From assembly GCF_021390155.1 (NCBI RefSeq), contig NZ_CP089985.1, positions 620,001-684,000 on the forward strand: 64,000 nt of DNA, written 5' to 3'. This document shows, piece by piece, positions 1-10,300 of the stretch. Numbering within the stretch: the first letter of the stretch is position 1; each line of letters opens with the position of its first letter. The position numbers and the translations under genes were made by a program. Origin of the DNA: Pseudomonas sp. HN11. Its GTDB lineage: Bacteria; Pseudomonadota; Gammaproteobacteria; Pseudomonadales; Pseudomonadaceae. The notes beneath the pieces are model-generated. The model saw only the letters and a program-made list of their open reading frames with translations. It was not told the DNA's origin and made no database searches.

Positions 1-231
1 GAACGCACCCTGGCGCGCCTGTTTGTACGGGAACTGGGCATGAGCTTCGGCGAATGGCGCCAGCGCTTGCGTTACCTAGCGGCCATCGAGGCTCTCGACA
101 GCGAGCGCAGCGTGCAACATGTGGCGTTTGACCTGGGTTACAGCACCGCGTCGGCCTTTATCGCCATGTTCCAGCGACAGGCGGGCTGCACCCCTGAGCA
201 GTACCGGCGGACACATCTCCGTGGTCGATGA
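1..231 (+). CDS. AraC-family transcriptional regulator, C-terminal end (cut by window edge)
   Basis: The open frame runs in from the left edge and ends at 231, giving 76 residues with no start in view. The sequence is the second half of an AraC/XylS DNA-binding domain: the helix starting RTLARLFVREL, then FGEWRQRLRY, then the second helix-turn-helix with the family pattern VAFDLGYSTASAFIAMFQRQAG followed by P.QYRR. Proteins of this kind bind DNA as activators, usually with an effector-binding N-terminal domain, which is outside the window, so the ligand and target cannot be named. The methionine at 40 is internal to the domain and is not the start. Confidence 0.9.
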   Translation, partial: ERTLARLFVRELGMSFGEWRQRLRYLAAIEALDSERSVQHVAFDLGYSTASAFIAMFQRQAGCTPEQYRRTHLRGR

Positions 232-245
232 ACATGTAACAAGCT

Positions 246-284
246 TTGACTACACTGCTGGGTAGGCCGTGCCGCCCGGCACGG
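246..284 (+). promoter_or_regulatory. possible promoter and leader hairpin before psiF
   Basis: TTGACT (246-251) overlaps CTACACT (250-256), which resembles the -10 element used by RpoS. It is followed by a 7-bp hairpin, CCGTGCC / GGCACGG, at 267-273 and 278-284, about 20 bp before the psiF start. The match is short and this is only a suggestion. Confidence 0.25.
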
Positions 285-302
285 TAACAGGGAGAAAACT
301 CC

Positions 303-602
303 ATGAAGATGCTGCGAATTCCGCTGTTGATGATGGGCCTGCTGCTGTGTTCCCAAGGCTTTGCTGCCACCGCCCAGCAAAATAAAATGACCACCTGCAA
401 TGCCGAAGCGACCACCAAGACGCTCAAGGGAGACGAACGCAAGGCGTTCATGAAGACCTGCCTGTCCGCCCCAGCGGCCAATGACGCCAAGACCCTGACA
501 CCGCAACAGCAGAAGATGAAGGATTGCAATGCCTCAGCGAAAACCAAGGCGCTGACTGGTGATGCGCGCAAAACATTCATGAGCACTTGCCTCAAAGGCT
601 GA
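303..602 (+). CDS. psiF: PsiF-repeat secreted protein
   Basis: A 99-residue protein with a clear signal peptide (about residues 1-22, ending GFA-A). It is followed by two copies of the PsiF repeat: MTTCNAEATTKTLKGDERKAF..CL at about 30-57 and MKDCNASAKTKALTGDARKTF..CL at about 70-98. The paired cysteines in each copy suggest a small oxidised periplasmic protein. E. coli PsiF is induced by phosphate starvation, but its biochemical role is unknown. The start is supported by the GGGAG sequence at 290-294 just upstream. The gene stands alone between the AraC gene and a permease, and a REP palindrome follows the stop. Confidence 0.9.
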   Translation: MKMLRIPLLMMGLLLCSQGFAATAQQNKMTTCNAEATTKTLKGDERKAFMKTCLSAPAANDAKTLTPQQQKMKDCNASAKTKALTGDARKTFMSTCLKG

Positions 603-610
603 TCCCACAG

Positions 611-635
611 GTGGGAGCAGGCCGCCTGCTCCCAC
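611..635. repeat. REP-type palindrome downstream of psiF
   Basis: Two perfect 12-bp arms, GTGGGAGCAGGC and GCCTGCTCCCAC, are separated by one base. GTGGGAGC is the hallmark of the common extragenic palindromes of fluorescent pseudomonads, also present at 21.3 and 46.2 kb. It lies 9 bp after the psiF stop and may protect or end the transcript, but no T-tract follows. Confidence 0.75.
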
Positions 636-725
636 ACTTGATCGCATTCACTTCTGACCCACTCGCTTGATTCTCTCAAGGCTGGCAGACTGCCCATCCT
701 TTAAGGCCGTTCGTTTTGAGGCTGT

Positions 726-1739
726 ATGCCAACGTTTTCTCAGCGTCACGTGATATTGCTGGCCAGCTACATCATCATTTTCGGCGGACTGCTACTGGTA
801 CTGCCGCTCAAATTGCTGCCCAGCCTGTTGGCCGGTCTGTTGGTGTTCGAGCTGGTCAATATGCTCACCCCCCAACTGCAACGGCTGATCGAAGGCCGGC
901 GCGCGCGTTGGCTGGCGGTGGCCTTGCTCGGCACCCTGATCGTCAGCGTGCTCACCCTGATATTTGCCGGTGCCATCAGCTTCCTGCTCCACGAAGCGGA
1001 AAACCCTGGGGCCTCACTCGACAAATTCATGGGTGTGGTCGACCGCGCGCGGGGCCAGTTGCCGCCGTTTCTCGATGCCTACCTGCCCGCCAGCGCCGCC
1101 GAGTTCCGTGTCGCCATCGGCGACTGGCTGAGCAAGCACCTGAGCGAACTGCAGCTTGTGGGCAAGGATGCCGCCCACATGTTCGTCACCCTGCTGATCG
1201 GCATGGTGCTAGGCGCCATCATCGCCCTGCAACGCGTGCCCGACCTGACCAAACGCAAGCCCCTGGCTGCCGCACTGTTCGACCGTCTGCACCTGCTGGT
1301 CCAAGCCTTTCGCAACATCGTTTTTGCACAAATCAAGATTGCCGCACTCAACACGGCGTTCACCGCCGTTTTCCTTGCCGTGGTGCTGCCGCTGTGCGGG
1401 ATTCACCTGCCGCTGACCAAAACCCTGATCGTGCTGACCTTCCTGCTCGGCTTACTGCCGGTCATCGGCAACCTGATGTCCAACACCCTGATCACCATCG
1501 TCGCGCTGTCGCTGTCGATCTGGGTGGCGGTAGCAGCGTTGGGGTATCTGATCGTGATCCACAAGATCGAGTACTTCCTCAATGCGCGGATCGTCGGCGG
1601 GCAGATCAGTGCCAAGTCGTGGGAATTGCTGCTGGCGATGTTGGTGTTCGAGGCTGCGTTTGGGCTACCCGGCGTGGTGGCGGGGCCGATTTATTACGCG
1701 TATCTCAAGAGTGAGTTGAAGCTTGGGGGGATGGTTTAG
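726..1739 (+). CDS. AI-2E family (PerM/YdiK-like) inner-membrane permease
   Basis: A 337-residue, very hydrophobic protein of typical length for the AI-2E transporter family. Paired membrane segments lie at about residues 10-40 and 60-90. A soluble stretch of about 90 residues follows (GASLDKFMGVVDRARGQLPPFL...). At least four more membrane segments come after about 150, including a long hydrophobic run near 215-275 with the conserved LPVIGN and a C-terminal LPGVVAGP motif. The family includes TqsA and various antiporters, so the substrate cannot be inferred. GAGG lies 4 bp before the chosen ATG. The gene converges on the Hsp70 gene, with a hairpin between them. Confidence 0.85.
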   Translation: MPTFSQRHVILLASYIIIFGGLLLVLPLKLLPSLLAGLLVFELVNMLTPQLQRLIEGRRARWLAVALLGTLIVSVLTLIFAGAISFLLHEAENPGASLDKFMGVVDRARGQLPPFLDAYLPASAAEFRVAIGDWLSKHLSELQLVGKDAAHMFVTLLIGMVLGAIIALQRVPDLTKRKPLAAALFDRLHLLVQAFRNIVFAQIKIAALNTAFTAVFLAVVLPLCGIHLPLTKTLIVLTFLLGLLPVIGNLMSNTLITIVALSLSIWVAVAALGYLIVIHKIEYFLNARIVGGQISAKSWELLLAMLVFEAAFGLPGVVAGPIYYAYLKSELKLGGMV

Positions 1740-1758
1740 AAGCAGCTTTGAGCTGCAA

Positions 1759-1809
1759 GCTGCAAGCGGTAAGTAAAAGCGGATTTGCTTTTAACTTGTC
1801 GCTTGCAGC
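1759..1809. repeat. dispersed hairpin (GCTGCAAGC family) between convergent genes
   Basis: Arms GCTGCAAGCG (1759-1768) and CGCTTGCAGC (1800-1809) flank a second complementary stretch (AAAGC / GCTTT). It resembles the hairpins at 14.4, 17.8 and 58.4 kb. Lying between two convergent genes, it could act as a bidirectional terminator. Confidence 0.6.
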
Positions 1810-1823
1810 TGAAGACTTACCGC

Positions 1824-3092
1824 TTAAAAGCCATACCGTTTGCTGGCCTCAATCGCCAGACCACTGCCGATACTGCCAAAGATATTCCCTTCCACATGCC
1901 GCGCATTCGGCAGCATCGCCGAAATGCTGTGGCGCAGTGCCGGAATCCCGCTGGAACCCCCGGTAAAGAACACCGTGTCCACTTGCGCCACGCTCACCGA
2001 AGCATCGTTGAGCAGCTGCGTAACGCTGCCTCGCACACGCTCCAGCAAGCTGTCGATGGATGATTCGAACAGCGCTCGGCTCAGGTCGACACTCAAGCCA
2101 GCTTCAATACGGTCCAGCGCCACATGGCGGCTGTCCTCGTGGGTCAGCTGGATCTTGGTTTCCTCCACTTCCATCGCCAACCAGTGCCCGGCGCGCTGTT
2201 CAATCAACTTGAACAACCGGTCGATACCGCCGGTGTCTTCGATGTCATAGCGCATGCTGCCCAGGGCCAGCTGGGATTTTTGCGAGTACACCGAGTTGAT
2301 GGTGTGCCAGGTGGCCAGGTTCATGTGGTGGCTGGTGGGCATGTAGGCGCCGCTCTTCATGCGGCTGCCGTAGCCGAACAGCGGCATCATGCCGTTCAGT
2401 GAGAGTTGCTTGTCGAAGTCGGTGCCGCCGATGTGCACGCCGCCGGTGGCGAGGATGTCGCTCTGGCGGTTGTCATTGTGGCGACGGTCCGGCGCCAGGC
2501 GCACCAGGGAGAAGTCCGACGTACCGCCGCCGATGTCGACGATCAGTACCAGCTCCTCTTTCTGGATAGTGGACTCGTAGTCGAACGCCGCCGCAATCGG
2601 CTCGTACTGGAACGAGATGTCCTTGAAGCCGATCTTGCGCGCCACGTCGACCAGGGTGTTCTCGGCCTCTTGGTCGGCCATGGGGTCGTCATCGACAAAA
2701 AACACTGGGCGGCCCAGCACCACTTCTTCGAACTCACGGCCGGCGTTGGCTTCGGCGCGGCTCTTGAGCTGGCCGATGAACAGGGCCAGCAGGTCGGTGA
2801 ACGGCATGGCCGTGCCCAATACGCTGGTGTCGTGCTTGATCAGCTTGGAACCCAGCAGACTCTTGAGCGAGCGCATCAGCCGGCCTTCATAGTTTTCCAG
2901 GTATTCATGCAGCGCCAGGCGACCGTACACCGGGCGGCGCTCCTCGAAGTTGAAGAACACCACCGACGGCAGGGTGATCTTGTCGTCCTCCAGCGCGATG
3001 AGCGTCTCCTCGCCGGGGCGGATCCAGCCGACGGTGGAGTTGGACGTGCCGAAGTCGATGCCGCAGGCACGGGCTGGGGATGAGTTTTCCAT
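1824..3092 (-). CDS. yegD: Hsp70-family (YegD-like) chaperone ATPase
   Basis: A 422-residue protein with only the actin-like ATPase domain of Hsp70, as in E. coli YegD (about 450 aa). The phosphate-1 motif GIDFGTSNSTVG lies at about 11-22. The phosphate-2 region VDIGGGTSDFSLVR and an adenosine-type motif FFTGGSSGIPALR follow. There is no substrate-binding domain comparable to DnaK. I chose the ATG at 3092 because the nucleotide-binding motif starts ten residues later. The longer frame upstream only runs antisense through cbpA. It is divergent from the J-domain gene cbpA, so the pair is a likely Hsp70/J-protein partnership. Confidence 0.88.
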   Translation of the reverse strand: MENSSPARACGIDFGTSNSTVGWIRPGEETLIALEDDKITLPSVVFFNFEERRPVYGRLALHEYLENYEGRLMRSLKSLLGSKLIKHDTSVLGTAMPFTDLLALFIGQLKSRAEANAGREFEEVVLGRPVFFVDDDPMADQEAENTLVDVARKIGFKDISFQYEPIAAAFDYESTIQKEELVLIVDIGGGTSDFSLVRLAPDRRHNDNRQSDILATGGVHIGGTDFDKQLSLNGMMPLFGYGSRMKSGAYMPTSHHMNLATWHTINSVYSQKSQLALGSMRYDIEDTGGIDRLFKLIEQRAGHWLAMEVEETKIQLTHEDSRHVALDRIEAGLSVDLSRALFESSIDSLLERVRGSVTQLLNDASVSVAQVDTVFFTGGSSGIPALRHSISAMLPNARHVEGNIFGSIGSGLAIEASKRYGF

Positions 3093-3176
3093 GACAATCA
3101 GGTTCCGGTTGAAAAACGGCCGCGCAGTGTATGCCAGTCGAAGGCGGATGCGTAGGCCGGCTATCTGTAAATACGC

Positions 3177-3204
3177 CTTGAAAGCGCGGAATTTGCCCCC
3201 ACAT
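3177..3204 (+). promoter_or_regulatory. candidate RpoH (sigma-32) heat-shock promoter for cbpA
   Basis: CTTGAAA (3177-3183), 13 bp, then CCCCACAT (3197-3204) closely fits the heat-shock consensus CTTGAAA-N13-15-CCCCATNT. It points toward cbpA, about 125 bp before its start. The regulated gene is a chaperone, which adds weight. Confidence 0.5.
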
Positions 3205-3329
3205 CTGCTGCATACGGCAAGTGCCGATAACACTTTGACGCACCCCCTGGCCACATCACTCAACAAGTGCAATGCAGCGCACGTTGTGCCCCGGGCTGTG
3301 CGATCTCGATTAAGGATGGTGAACCGCCG

Positions 3330-4265
3330 ATGGATTTCAAAGACTACTACAAGATATTGGGCGTAGAGCCGACGGCCGACGACAAGGAAATCAAGGCGGC
3401 CTATCGCAAGCTCGCACGTAAATATCACCCCGACGTCAGCAAGGAAAAAGACGCCGAAGCCAAGTTCAAGGATGCGTCCGAAGCCTACGAGGCGCTCAAA
3501 AGCGCCGACAAGCGCGCCGAATACGACGAGCTGCGCAAATACGGCCAGCATGGCCAACCGTTCCAGGGGCCACCGGGCTGGCAGAGCCGTGGCGGCTTTG
3601 GCGGCGGTGGCGGCGAGGATTTTTCGGACTTCTTCAGCTCGATCTTCGGCTCCCGCGGTGATGCTTTCGGTGGTGGCCAGCGCCGTCCAGCCGGGCGCAA
3701 GGGCCAGGACGTAGAGATGCAGTTGTCGGTGTTCCTTGAGGAAACGCTGTCCACTGAATCCAAGCAGATCAGCTTCCAGGTGCCGCAGTACGACGCCTCG
3801 GGTCGTCACGTGACCAACACCACCAAGAGCCTGAATGTGAAGATCCCCGCCGGCGTGGCCGATGGCGAGCGCATCCGCCTCAAGGGCCAAGGCGCACCGG
3901 GCATCGGCGGTGGCGCCAATGGCGACTTGTATCTGATCATCAAGTTTGCGCCGCATCCGAAGTTCGAAGTGGATGGCGAGAATCTGATCATCAACCTGCC
4001 GCTGGCGCCATGGGAACTGGCGTTGGGTACGGAGGTGGCGGTGCCGACCCTCACCGGTAAGATCAACCTCAAGGTGCCCGCCGGCAGTCAGAACGGCCAG
4101 CGCATGCGCGCCAAGGGCCATGGTTTGCTGAACAAGAGCGGACAGCGCGGTTATCTGTTTATCCAGCTCAAGGCGATGATGCCTAAAACGGCCGATGATG
4201 AAACCATCGCGCTGTGGCAGGCGCTGGCGAAAAAAGCCGCGTTCAACCCTCGGGAGAATTTCTGA
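3330..4265 (+). CDS. cbpA: CbpA, DnaJ-like co-chaperone / curved-DNA-binding protein
   Basis: A 311-residue class II J-protein (E. coli CbpA is 306 aa). The J domain occupies about 1-70 with the invariant HPD in [14 protein letters not shown] Gly/Phe-rich linker follows ([20 protein letters not shown]), with no cysteine-rich zinc region, then two beta-sandwich substrate-binding domains ([19 protein letters not shown] and [19 protein letters not shown]). It stimulates Hsp70 ATPase activity and binds DNA in starved cells. The start at 3330 is where the J domain begins, and an in-frame extension upstream lacks family character. The usual partner gene cbpM does not follow. The next gene is a giant effector-like protein. 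Confidence 0.93.
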   Translation: MDFKDYYKILGVEPTADDKEIKAAYRKLARKYHPDVSKEKDAEAKFKDASEAYEALKSADKRAEYDELRKYGQHGQPFQGPPGWQSRGGFGGGGGEDFSDFFSSIFGSRGDAFGGGQRRPAGRKGQDVEMQLSVFLEETLSTESKQISFQVPQYDASGRHVTNTTKSLNVKIPAGVADGERIRLKGQGAPGIGGGANGDLYLIIKFAPHPKFEVDGENLIINLPLAPWELALGTEVAVPTLTGKINLKVPAGSQNGQRMRAKGHGLLNKSGQRGYLFIQLKAMMPKTADDETIALWQALAKKAAFNPRENF

Positions 4266-4276
4266 GGCATCGGGCA

Positions 4277-4298
4277 CCGCGCTAACTATCTAGCGCGG
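4277..4298 (+). promoter_or_regulatory. palindrome shared by the giant genes (copy 1)
   Basis: A perfect inverted repeat, CCGCGCTA-ACTATC-TAGCGCGG. Its core CTAACTATCTAG (4282-4293) recurs as TTAACTATGTAA at 22831 and CTAATTATGTAG at 28432, always 69-76 bp before the start of a giant gene. It lies 11 bp after the cbpA stop but has no T-tract, so an operator or promoter element is more likely than a terminator. Confidence 0.5.
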
Positions 4299-4350
4299 GT
4301 CGTTCCATCGGGCATGGTGTGCTGACGCTCCCAATCAAAGGAGCGGCACC

Positions 4351-7300
4351 ATGCCCGAAACCATCCCTTCCACGTCGCAGTCACGTCCGCCAATTTCGCG
4401 CAGCTTGCATGGCGTGTTCATTGAGCAATCGATTCCCGACTGGCTGATCAACGCCACGCCCGAACGCCTGGCCGCCTTCAAGGCCGCCCCCGCGCAACCG
4501 CCGCTCTGGTATCGCCAGGCAACCCCTGCCCAGCGCCAGGCCTTGCACACGCAAACCATCGCCAGCTTCACCGCGCAAATAAGCCTGGATAAAGCCATGG
4601 CCGGCCTGCAAGGAGTGGATCAATTCGTCGAGCCACTGCTGGTCCAGGCCCTGAAGGATCAATTCAACGTCACTCTCGACGTCAACAACACGTTCTTGCA
4701 ACTCAGGCAGGCGGTGGAAGTCGGCATCCTCGGTATCGATGTTGCCAGCTACGACGTGCTTAAGCTGCCGCTGTTGCAGGCCGCGCTGCATAACTTCGAG
4801 GCGTCGGAGTCTGAGTCAGGCGCCTTCCATGAAACATCAGGATTTATCGAAAAGGACAGCATCACTGGCCTGTTCAAGCCCGTCGCCACAACGTTGACTG
4901 TCGCGCAGTTCACCGGCCTGTGTCGCAGCCTGGATGTCGGCGCCAAGTATCAGGTTTACCTCAAAGACTACGTGCACCCTAAAGATGGCCTGGCCGGACA
5001 GGTGCTGCGTGAGAAGTTCACCACGGCGCAGAAAGCGGCGCTGCGTGTCGCGGCAGAGATGGCGCTGCTGAAAAAAGACATCGAGCCTGATGACTATCGC
5101 ATGATTCTTTCAGTGATCGCGGGCGAGCAATTCCCGCGCCTGGGTGGCAAGCCTGTGTGGTTTCGAGACCTGAGCCTGATGAAACACCGCATGACCGGCT
5201 GTGTGATCTTTGTGATCAGCGAAAAATATCGCTACACCGATGAAGTGATTGTCTACATTCCCCACGATCCCTATTCGCCCCTCAAACGCTATACCGCCGC
5301 GGCCATGGACCGTGCATTCAAGCAGCGTTTTACCGAACGCGACGCCCGCGCCCCCAATGACGGCAACCCCACGCCGTACCAGAGGTTTTTCAGCCAGTTC
5401 GTAGACTATGCCGATCTCCCGGATTATTTCAGCCAGCTCACCGAGGCGGTACCGGACGCTTCGTTTGCGCGCAACGCAGCGGGGTATGCGCCGTTGCTCA
5501 ATGAATTCGCCAATGGCTTCAACCCATTTTCTATTTTTACCGAAATCCGCCACTTGCCACCCGGACCACCCCCTGCCCGAAAGGCCAACCCCGATCCCTT
5601 CCTTGCCCCTACCGCCTGGCCGCGTGCCGGCCATGGTCTGTGGGTGGAAAACATCGAGTTGTGGGGGTACTTGTTCGATCAGCAACGCGCCAAGCTGATC
5701 GCCGATGCGCGTGCCCACGCGGTGCCCACTGCAGACGTGGATGCGCGGGTACGCTCGGAAAAGCTCGCACGCCTGCTCAATCTCGGCATGTTGCTGCTCA
5801 CCACGGTATCGATGTTCGTACCGGGGCTGGGGGAGTTGATGCTCGTGGTCATGGCCGGGCAGTTGTTGTACGAAAGTTTCGCTGGCGCCATCGAGTGGAG
5901 CGAGGGCGATCGACAGGCAGCCAAGGCGCACCTGTTGGATGTAGCGCAGAATCTTGCGTTGCTGGCCGTGACGGCAGGCGCAGGCAAGGGCCTGGCCAAG
6001 CTGGCGTCGGTCAAGGCAGAGCCGGTGATCGAAAGCCTGGAGTCGGTGACCTTGCCCAATGGTGAGACGCGGCTGTGGAAACCTGACCTGAGTGGCTACG
6101 AGCAAGCCATTGCCCTCAACGGTGAACCCAACACCCAAGGCCAGTTCCAGCGTGACGGAAAAACCTATATTCGCCTGGAAGGTAACGTCTACGAACAGGT
6201 ATGGGACACGGCGCAGAAGCGCTGGCGCATTCGTCACCCCACCGACACCGAGGCCTACCAACCTTTGCTCGAACACAATGGAAGCGGTGCCTGGCGCCAT
6301 ACCCTGGAGCGCCCGCTGAGTTGGGACCGGCTCACACTATTGCGGCGCATGGGCACGGTGACTGAAGGCCTGAGTGATGAAACCCTGCTCAAAGCCGCCG
6401 ATATCAGCGGCGTAGAAGACAACACCTTGCGCAAAATGCACTTGGACAACGACTTGCCACCGCCGGCACTGATCGATGCGCTGCGCCTGCTGGAGGCGGA
6501 TCAAGGCGTTGTCCAAGTGATCGAGCAACTAGAGGGCGCACGGCCGATCAACGGTCGCTACCTGTACAGCCTGCCCCTGGTCACGCAAATGCCGCGCTGG
6601 CCATTGGGCCGGGTCTTGGAAGTGTTCGAGGGGGCGCAGTTGCGCGGGCGTTCGGTCAAATATGGCTCCGAGCGCGTCATCCCCTTGCGTCAGCGCAAGG
6701 CGTCCATTCGCATCAGCCGCGCTGACGTGCTCAGCGGCGACTTGCCCCAGCGTATTCTGGCGCAGATGAGCGAAAGGGAAATAACGTCCATGCTCGGTGG
6801 CGAACCGGCGCGGGTTATTGCGGCCAGGCCGCAAGAGTTCAGCAAGCAATTGGCGGACTTTGCCCGTACGCGCAAACCGGCGATCTTCGAAAGCCTCTAT
6901 AAAGGCAATGAGCCGCGCTCGCCCTGGGTGGCCCGCCTGCAACGCGAGTGTCCAGGGCTGAGTGACGCGGCGGCCCACAGGGTATTGGCTCAAGCCGATG
7001 CCGAAGAAGTCGCACGTATGCAGTCCACCCACAAGCTGCCCTTGCACCTGCTGGAACAGGGCCGTTGGTATGCGGGGCAAGGCCGCCTGGCGCGGGCTTA
7101 TGCGGGGCTGTACGGTGAAAATATGGCTTCACCCGACAGCTATCATCTGGCCTTGCAAACACTGGCCAAGCTGCCGGGTTGGCCGCAGGACCTGCGCCTG
7201 GAGGTTCGCGATGGCAATGTGAGCGGCACCTTGCTGGACGCGATTGGCGAAAAAGGTGCTGGCAGTCGCAAGTATCTGGTCAAGCGCGGCCCGAGCTATC

Positions 7301-10300
7301 AGGCATTTGATGAGCGGGGCGAGGCGCTTAACAGTGTCCCGGTCGACGGCGATAACTTTTATGCCTCGTTGATGCATGCCTTGCCGGATGAAACCCGCCA
7401 GTCATTGAAGGTTCCCGAAGTCAGCCGGTACGGGCAATTGCAAAGCAAGATCAGCGAGTACGCAGTGGAACATCGCCTGGAGTCGGCGCGCATCGTCAGC
7501 GGGCGTTCACGTCATCAGCCTTGGTTCAGGCCGCCGCAGCGTATCACCGCTAGTCTATTGGGCTATCCGGCCAGCGGACGAGGGGAGGGCGTGGCGGTCG
7601 ACTTGAGAGCACGGGTCCAGGCGGTATATCCGACCTTGACTGACGATCAGGCCGACGGTTTTATCTTGGCGCAGATGCTCAATGACAGGTCGGATCAAGA
7701 CATTGTTCACCGGCTTAATACGTTGCAGCGTGAATGGCAAACCCTCGCGTCGACGCTGGATCAGTGGGTGGCTGAGCCGCCGGTGATGAGTGCCGACAGT
7801 AGGTTCTGGGGAACGAGCAAAAGCAGTATTGCCCAAGCAATCAAGGACAGCTGGCGACATTCGCCGTTGGCCAGTGACTCGCGCTACGCCACATTGGAGC
7901 TTTTTTGCAATGAGCCACTGCCTGCGCTGGAAGCCGATTTCTCCTATGTGCGGCACCTGCGCATAGGCGGCTACGGACTGACGGATGCCAATAGCGCAGC
8001 GTTACTGGCGACCTTCCCGAATGTCGAGAGCCTCAGGATCACCGTCACCAGCCAGCAGTTTCGCACGGTGCCCGACACCCTGGGCACCTTGAACCAACTG
8101 ACAGACCTGACAATCTCCACGCAAATGCCGGCGCAGGCCTTTGCGCAAGAGCAGGTTGCAAAACTGGAGCAGTTGACACAATTAAAGTCCTTGACACTTG
8201 ACGGCGTGACGGAGTTGAACCGTGAGTTGGATGTCAGCCGCCTGACCCAATTGCGCAGTCTGACGTTGTCGAGGGGGTTTTATGCTTCGCTTCCCACCGG
8301 AGCGCTCCAACTTCCCCATTTGGAGCGCTTGAACCTCAAGGGAGCGACCGTGCGCACGCTGCCGCAGGCGCTGCTGCTCCCTGGACATGAGCGGCTGTGG
8401 CGCGGCCTCTCGCTGGATTGGGCGAGGCTCGATGGCGAGCAGTTTCGCGGCGCCTATGACTACGTGCGCATCCAGCCTGAGCACTTGGCAGACCAGGAAG
8501 AAATGGTCGGGGAATACTGCAAGGCTCAGTTGGATCAGCTTAGCGCGCGTAGCCGTTCGGTGATCAACTTCCCCCTGTCGTTGGATCAGTCGACACTCCT
8601 GCGCAATGCCTTCCTCAACCGCTGGATAGGGGCGCAGACCCGATTCGACGCCATCGAGGCCCTGCGTGCGGAGCATGCCGAACTGACCGAGCGTCTTGAG
8701 GCCTGGAAGGGCGCACCGACGCTGACTCCCCAGTACATGATGCAGATGCGAGCGGCCGAAGCGCTCAATAGCTGCTGGTACAACGGGGTGCTGCAACGCT
8801 ATGGGATCGGCACCTATGCCACCGCGCTGGACCTGTCGAACGTGTCAGCACTTGAATTGCCGAATTTGCCCACGCAGGGCTTCAGTCACGTGCAAGACTT
8901 GAACCTGCAAGGCTTGCGTGCACCGCTCGCGCAGGTACGTGGGTTCATTCGTGGGTTCAGTGAATTGCGCAGCCTGAATCTTAATGATTGCGCCCTCAGC
9001 GAATGGCCGATGCAGCCTGGTGACCTTTCGAAGCTGGAGCACCTGGACTTGGGCAGAAACCCGATGACCCACGTGGACGTCAGCAACCTGTCAGGCTTGC
9101 GGGCTCTGAACCTCAGTGGAACCGGCGTGCAAGCCTGGCCGACAGGTGCCGAACACTTGGTGCACTTGAGTTGGCTCGACCTGCGCGACACCCCCATCAC
9201 CGCGCTGCCCTCCGCAGCCCTGGTGCGGGATAACGTAGTGCTCAGTCTCAATCTGCACGGCGCTGCGCTGGATGTTTCGTCGCAGAGCGCTTTGACCACT
9301 GCGCTGCAGCGAGTCGAACAGGCACGGGCTTTGCCGGTTGGCGCCTTGGCGCGATTCGCCGCAGAAGAGGAGGCCACGCCGCGCTTCCCTCCACAAGAAA
9401 CCGCCAGCACGGTCGCCCATGACCTGTTGACCCCGGCGCCGCAGCCTACAGGCGAAGGGCCGACCTGGCGTGAGCAGAGCATCCGTCGAATCCGACCCGA
9501 CTATTCGGAGGATCAAGTGCGGAAAGCGCTGCAACAATTGCGCGTCGAACACCCGATTGAGACTGCACTCGATACCCTGCTCGGCAATCATAACCAAGCC
9601 TTGGACAGGCTCACCCGGGAACTCAATGGTTGGTCATTCATTCACCGCTCCACGGGGGACGGTTGGGAAATATCCTCCCGGAGCAGGACCACGGCGGCTT
9701 CGCGAATCGTCGAGTGTTGGCGCCAGGGCGTACTGGACGGCCACGGTCTGGCACCTTTCACGTTGGACCTCAACGGCTTGCAACTGGGTGACCTGCCGAC
9801 ACTATCCGGCGAGTTCTCCCATGTGGGGCGGCTGGACCTCACCGGCGTGCGACTCTCGGCCCAAGGCTCCAACGGTTTCCTGCGAAGCTTCGTCCATGTG
9901 CGCAGGCTGACACTCAGCGGTCAATCCCTGACGACACTGCCGGAGGCGGTAGTGGGCATGCCCCATCTGGATCAGCTTGGCCTGGCTAGTATCGACCTCA
10001 CCGACCCGGCACCGCTGTATCCAACCTTAAGGCAGTTGACGCAGTTGCGTGTGCTGGATCTGGGTTACAACAACCTGTCTGCTTTCAGTGTCGAGCAATT
10101 GAGTCGCCTGGAGGATTTAGACCTGAGTCAAAACCTACTGCATGCCTGGCCGCAAGGTGCTTTACAAGCCCCCCGGCTGCGCAGGCTCAACTTGAGCGGT
10201 AACGAGATCGCGGAGATCCCTGAGCGTGCGCTCGAGGGGGGCCATGAGACCCTGATGGCGGGTGTCGACCTGAGTGATAACCGCTATTTGTCAGCGGCCA

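Noticed and set aside
3093..4277. An 817-aa minus-strand frame extending the Hsp70 gene upstream
   Set aside because: The first 395 residues are the antisense of cbpA; the nucleotide-binding motif begins right after the ATG at 3092.
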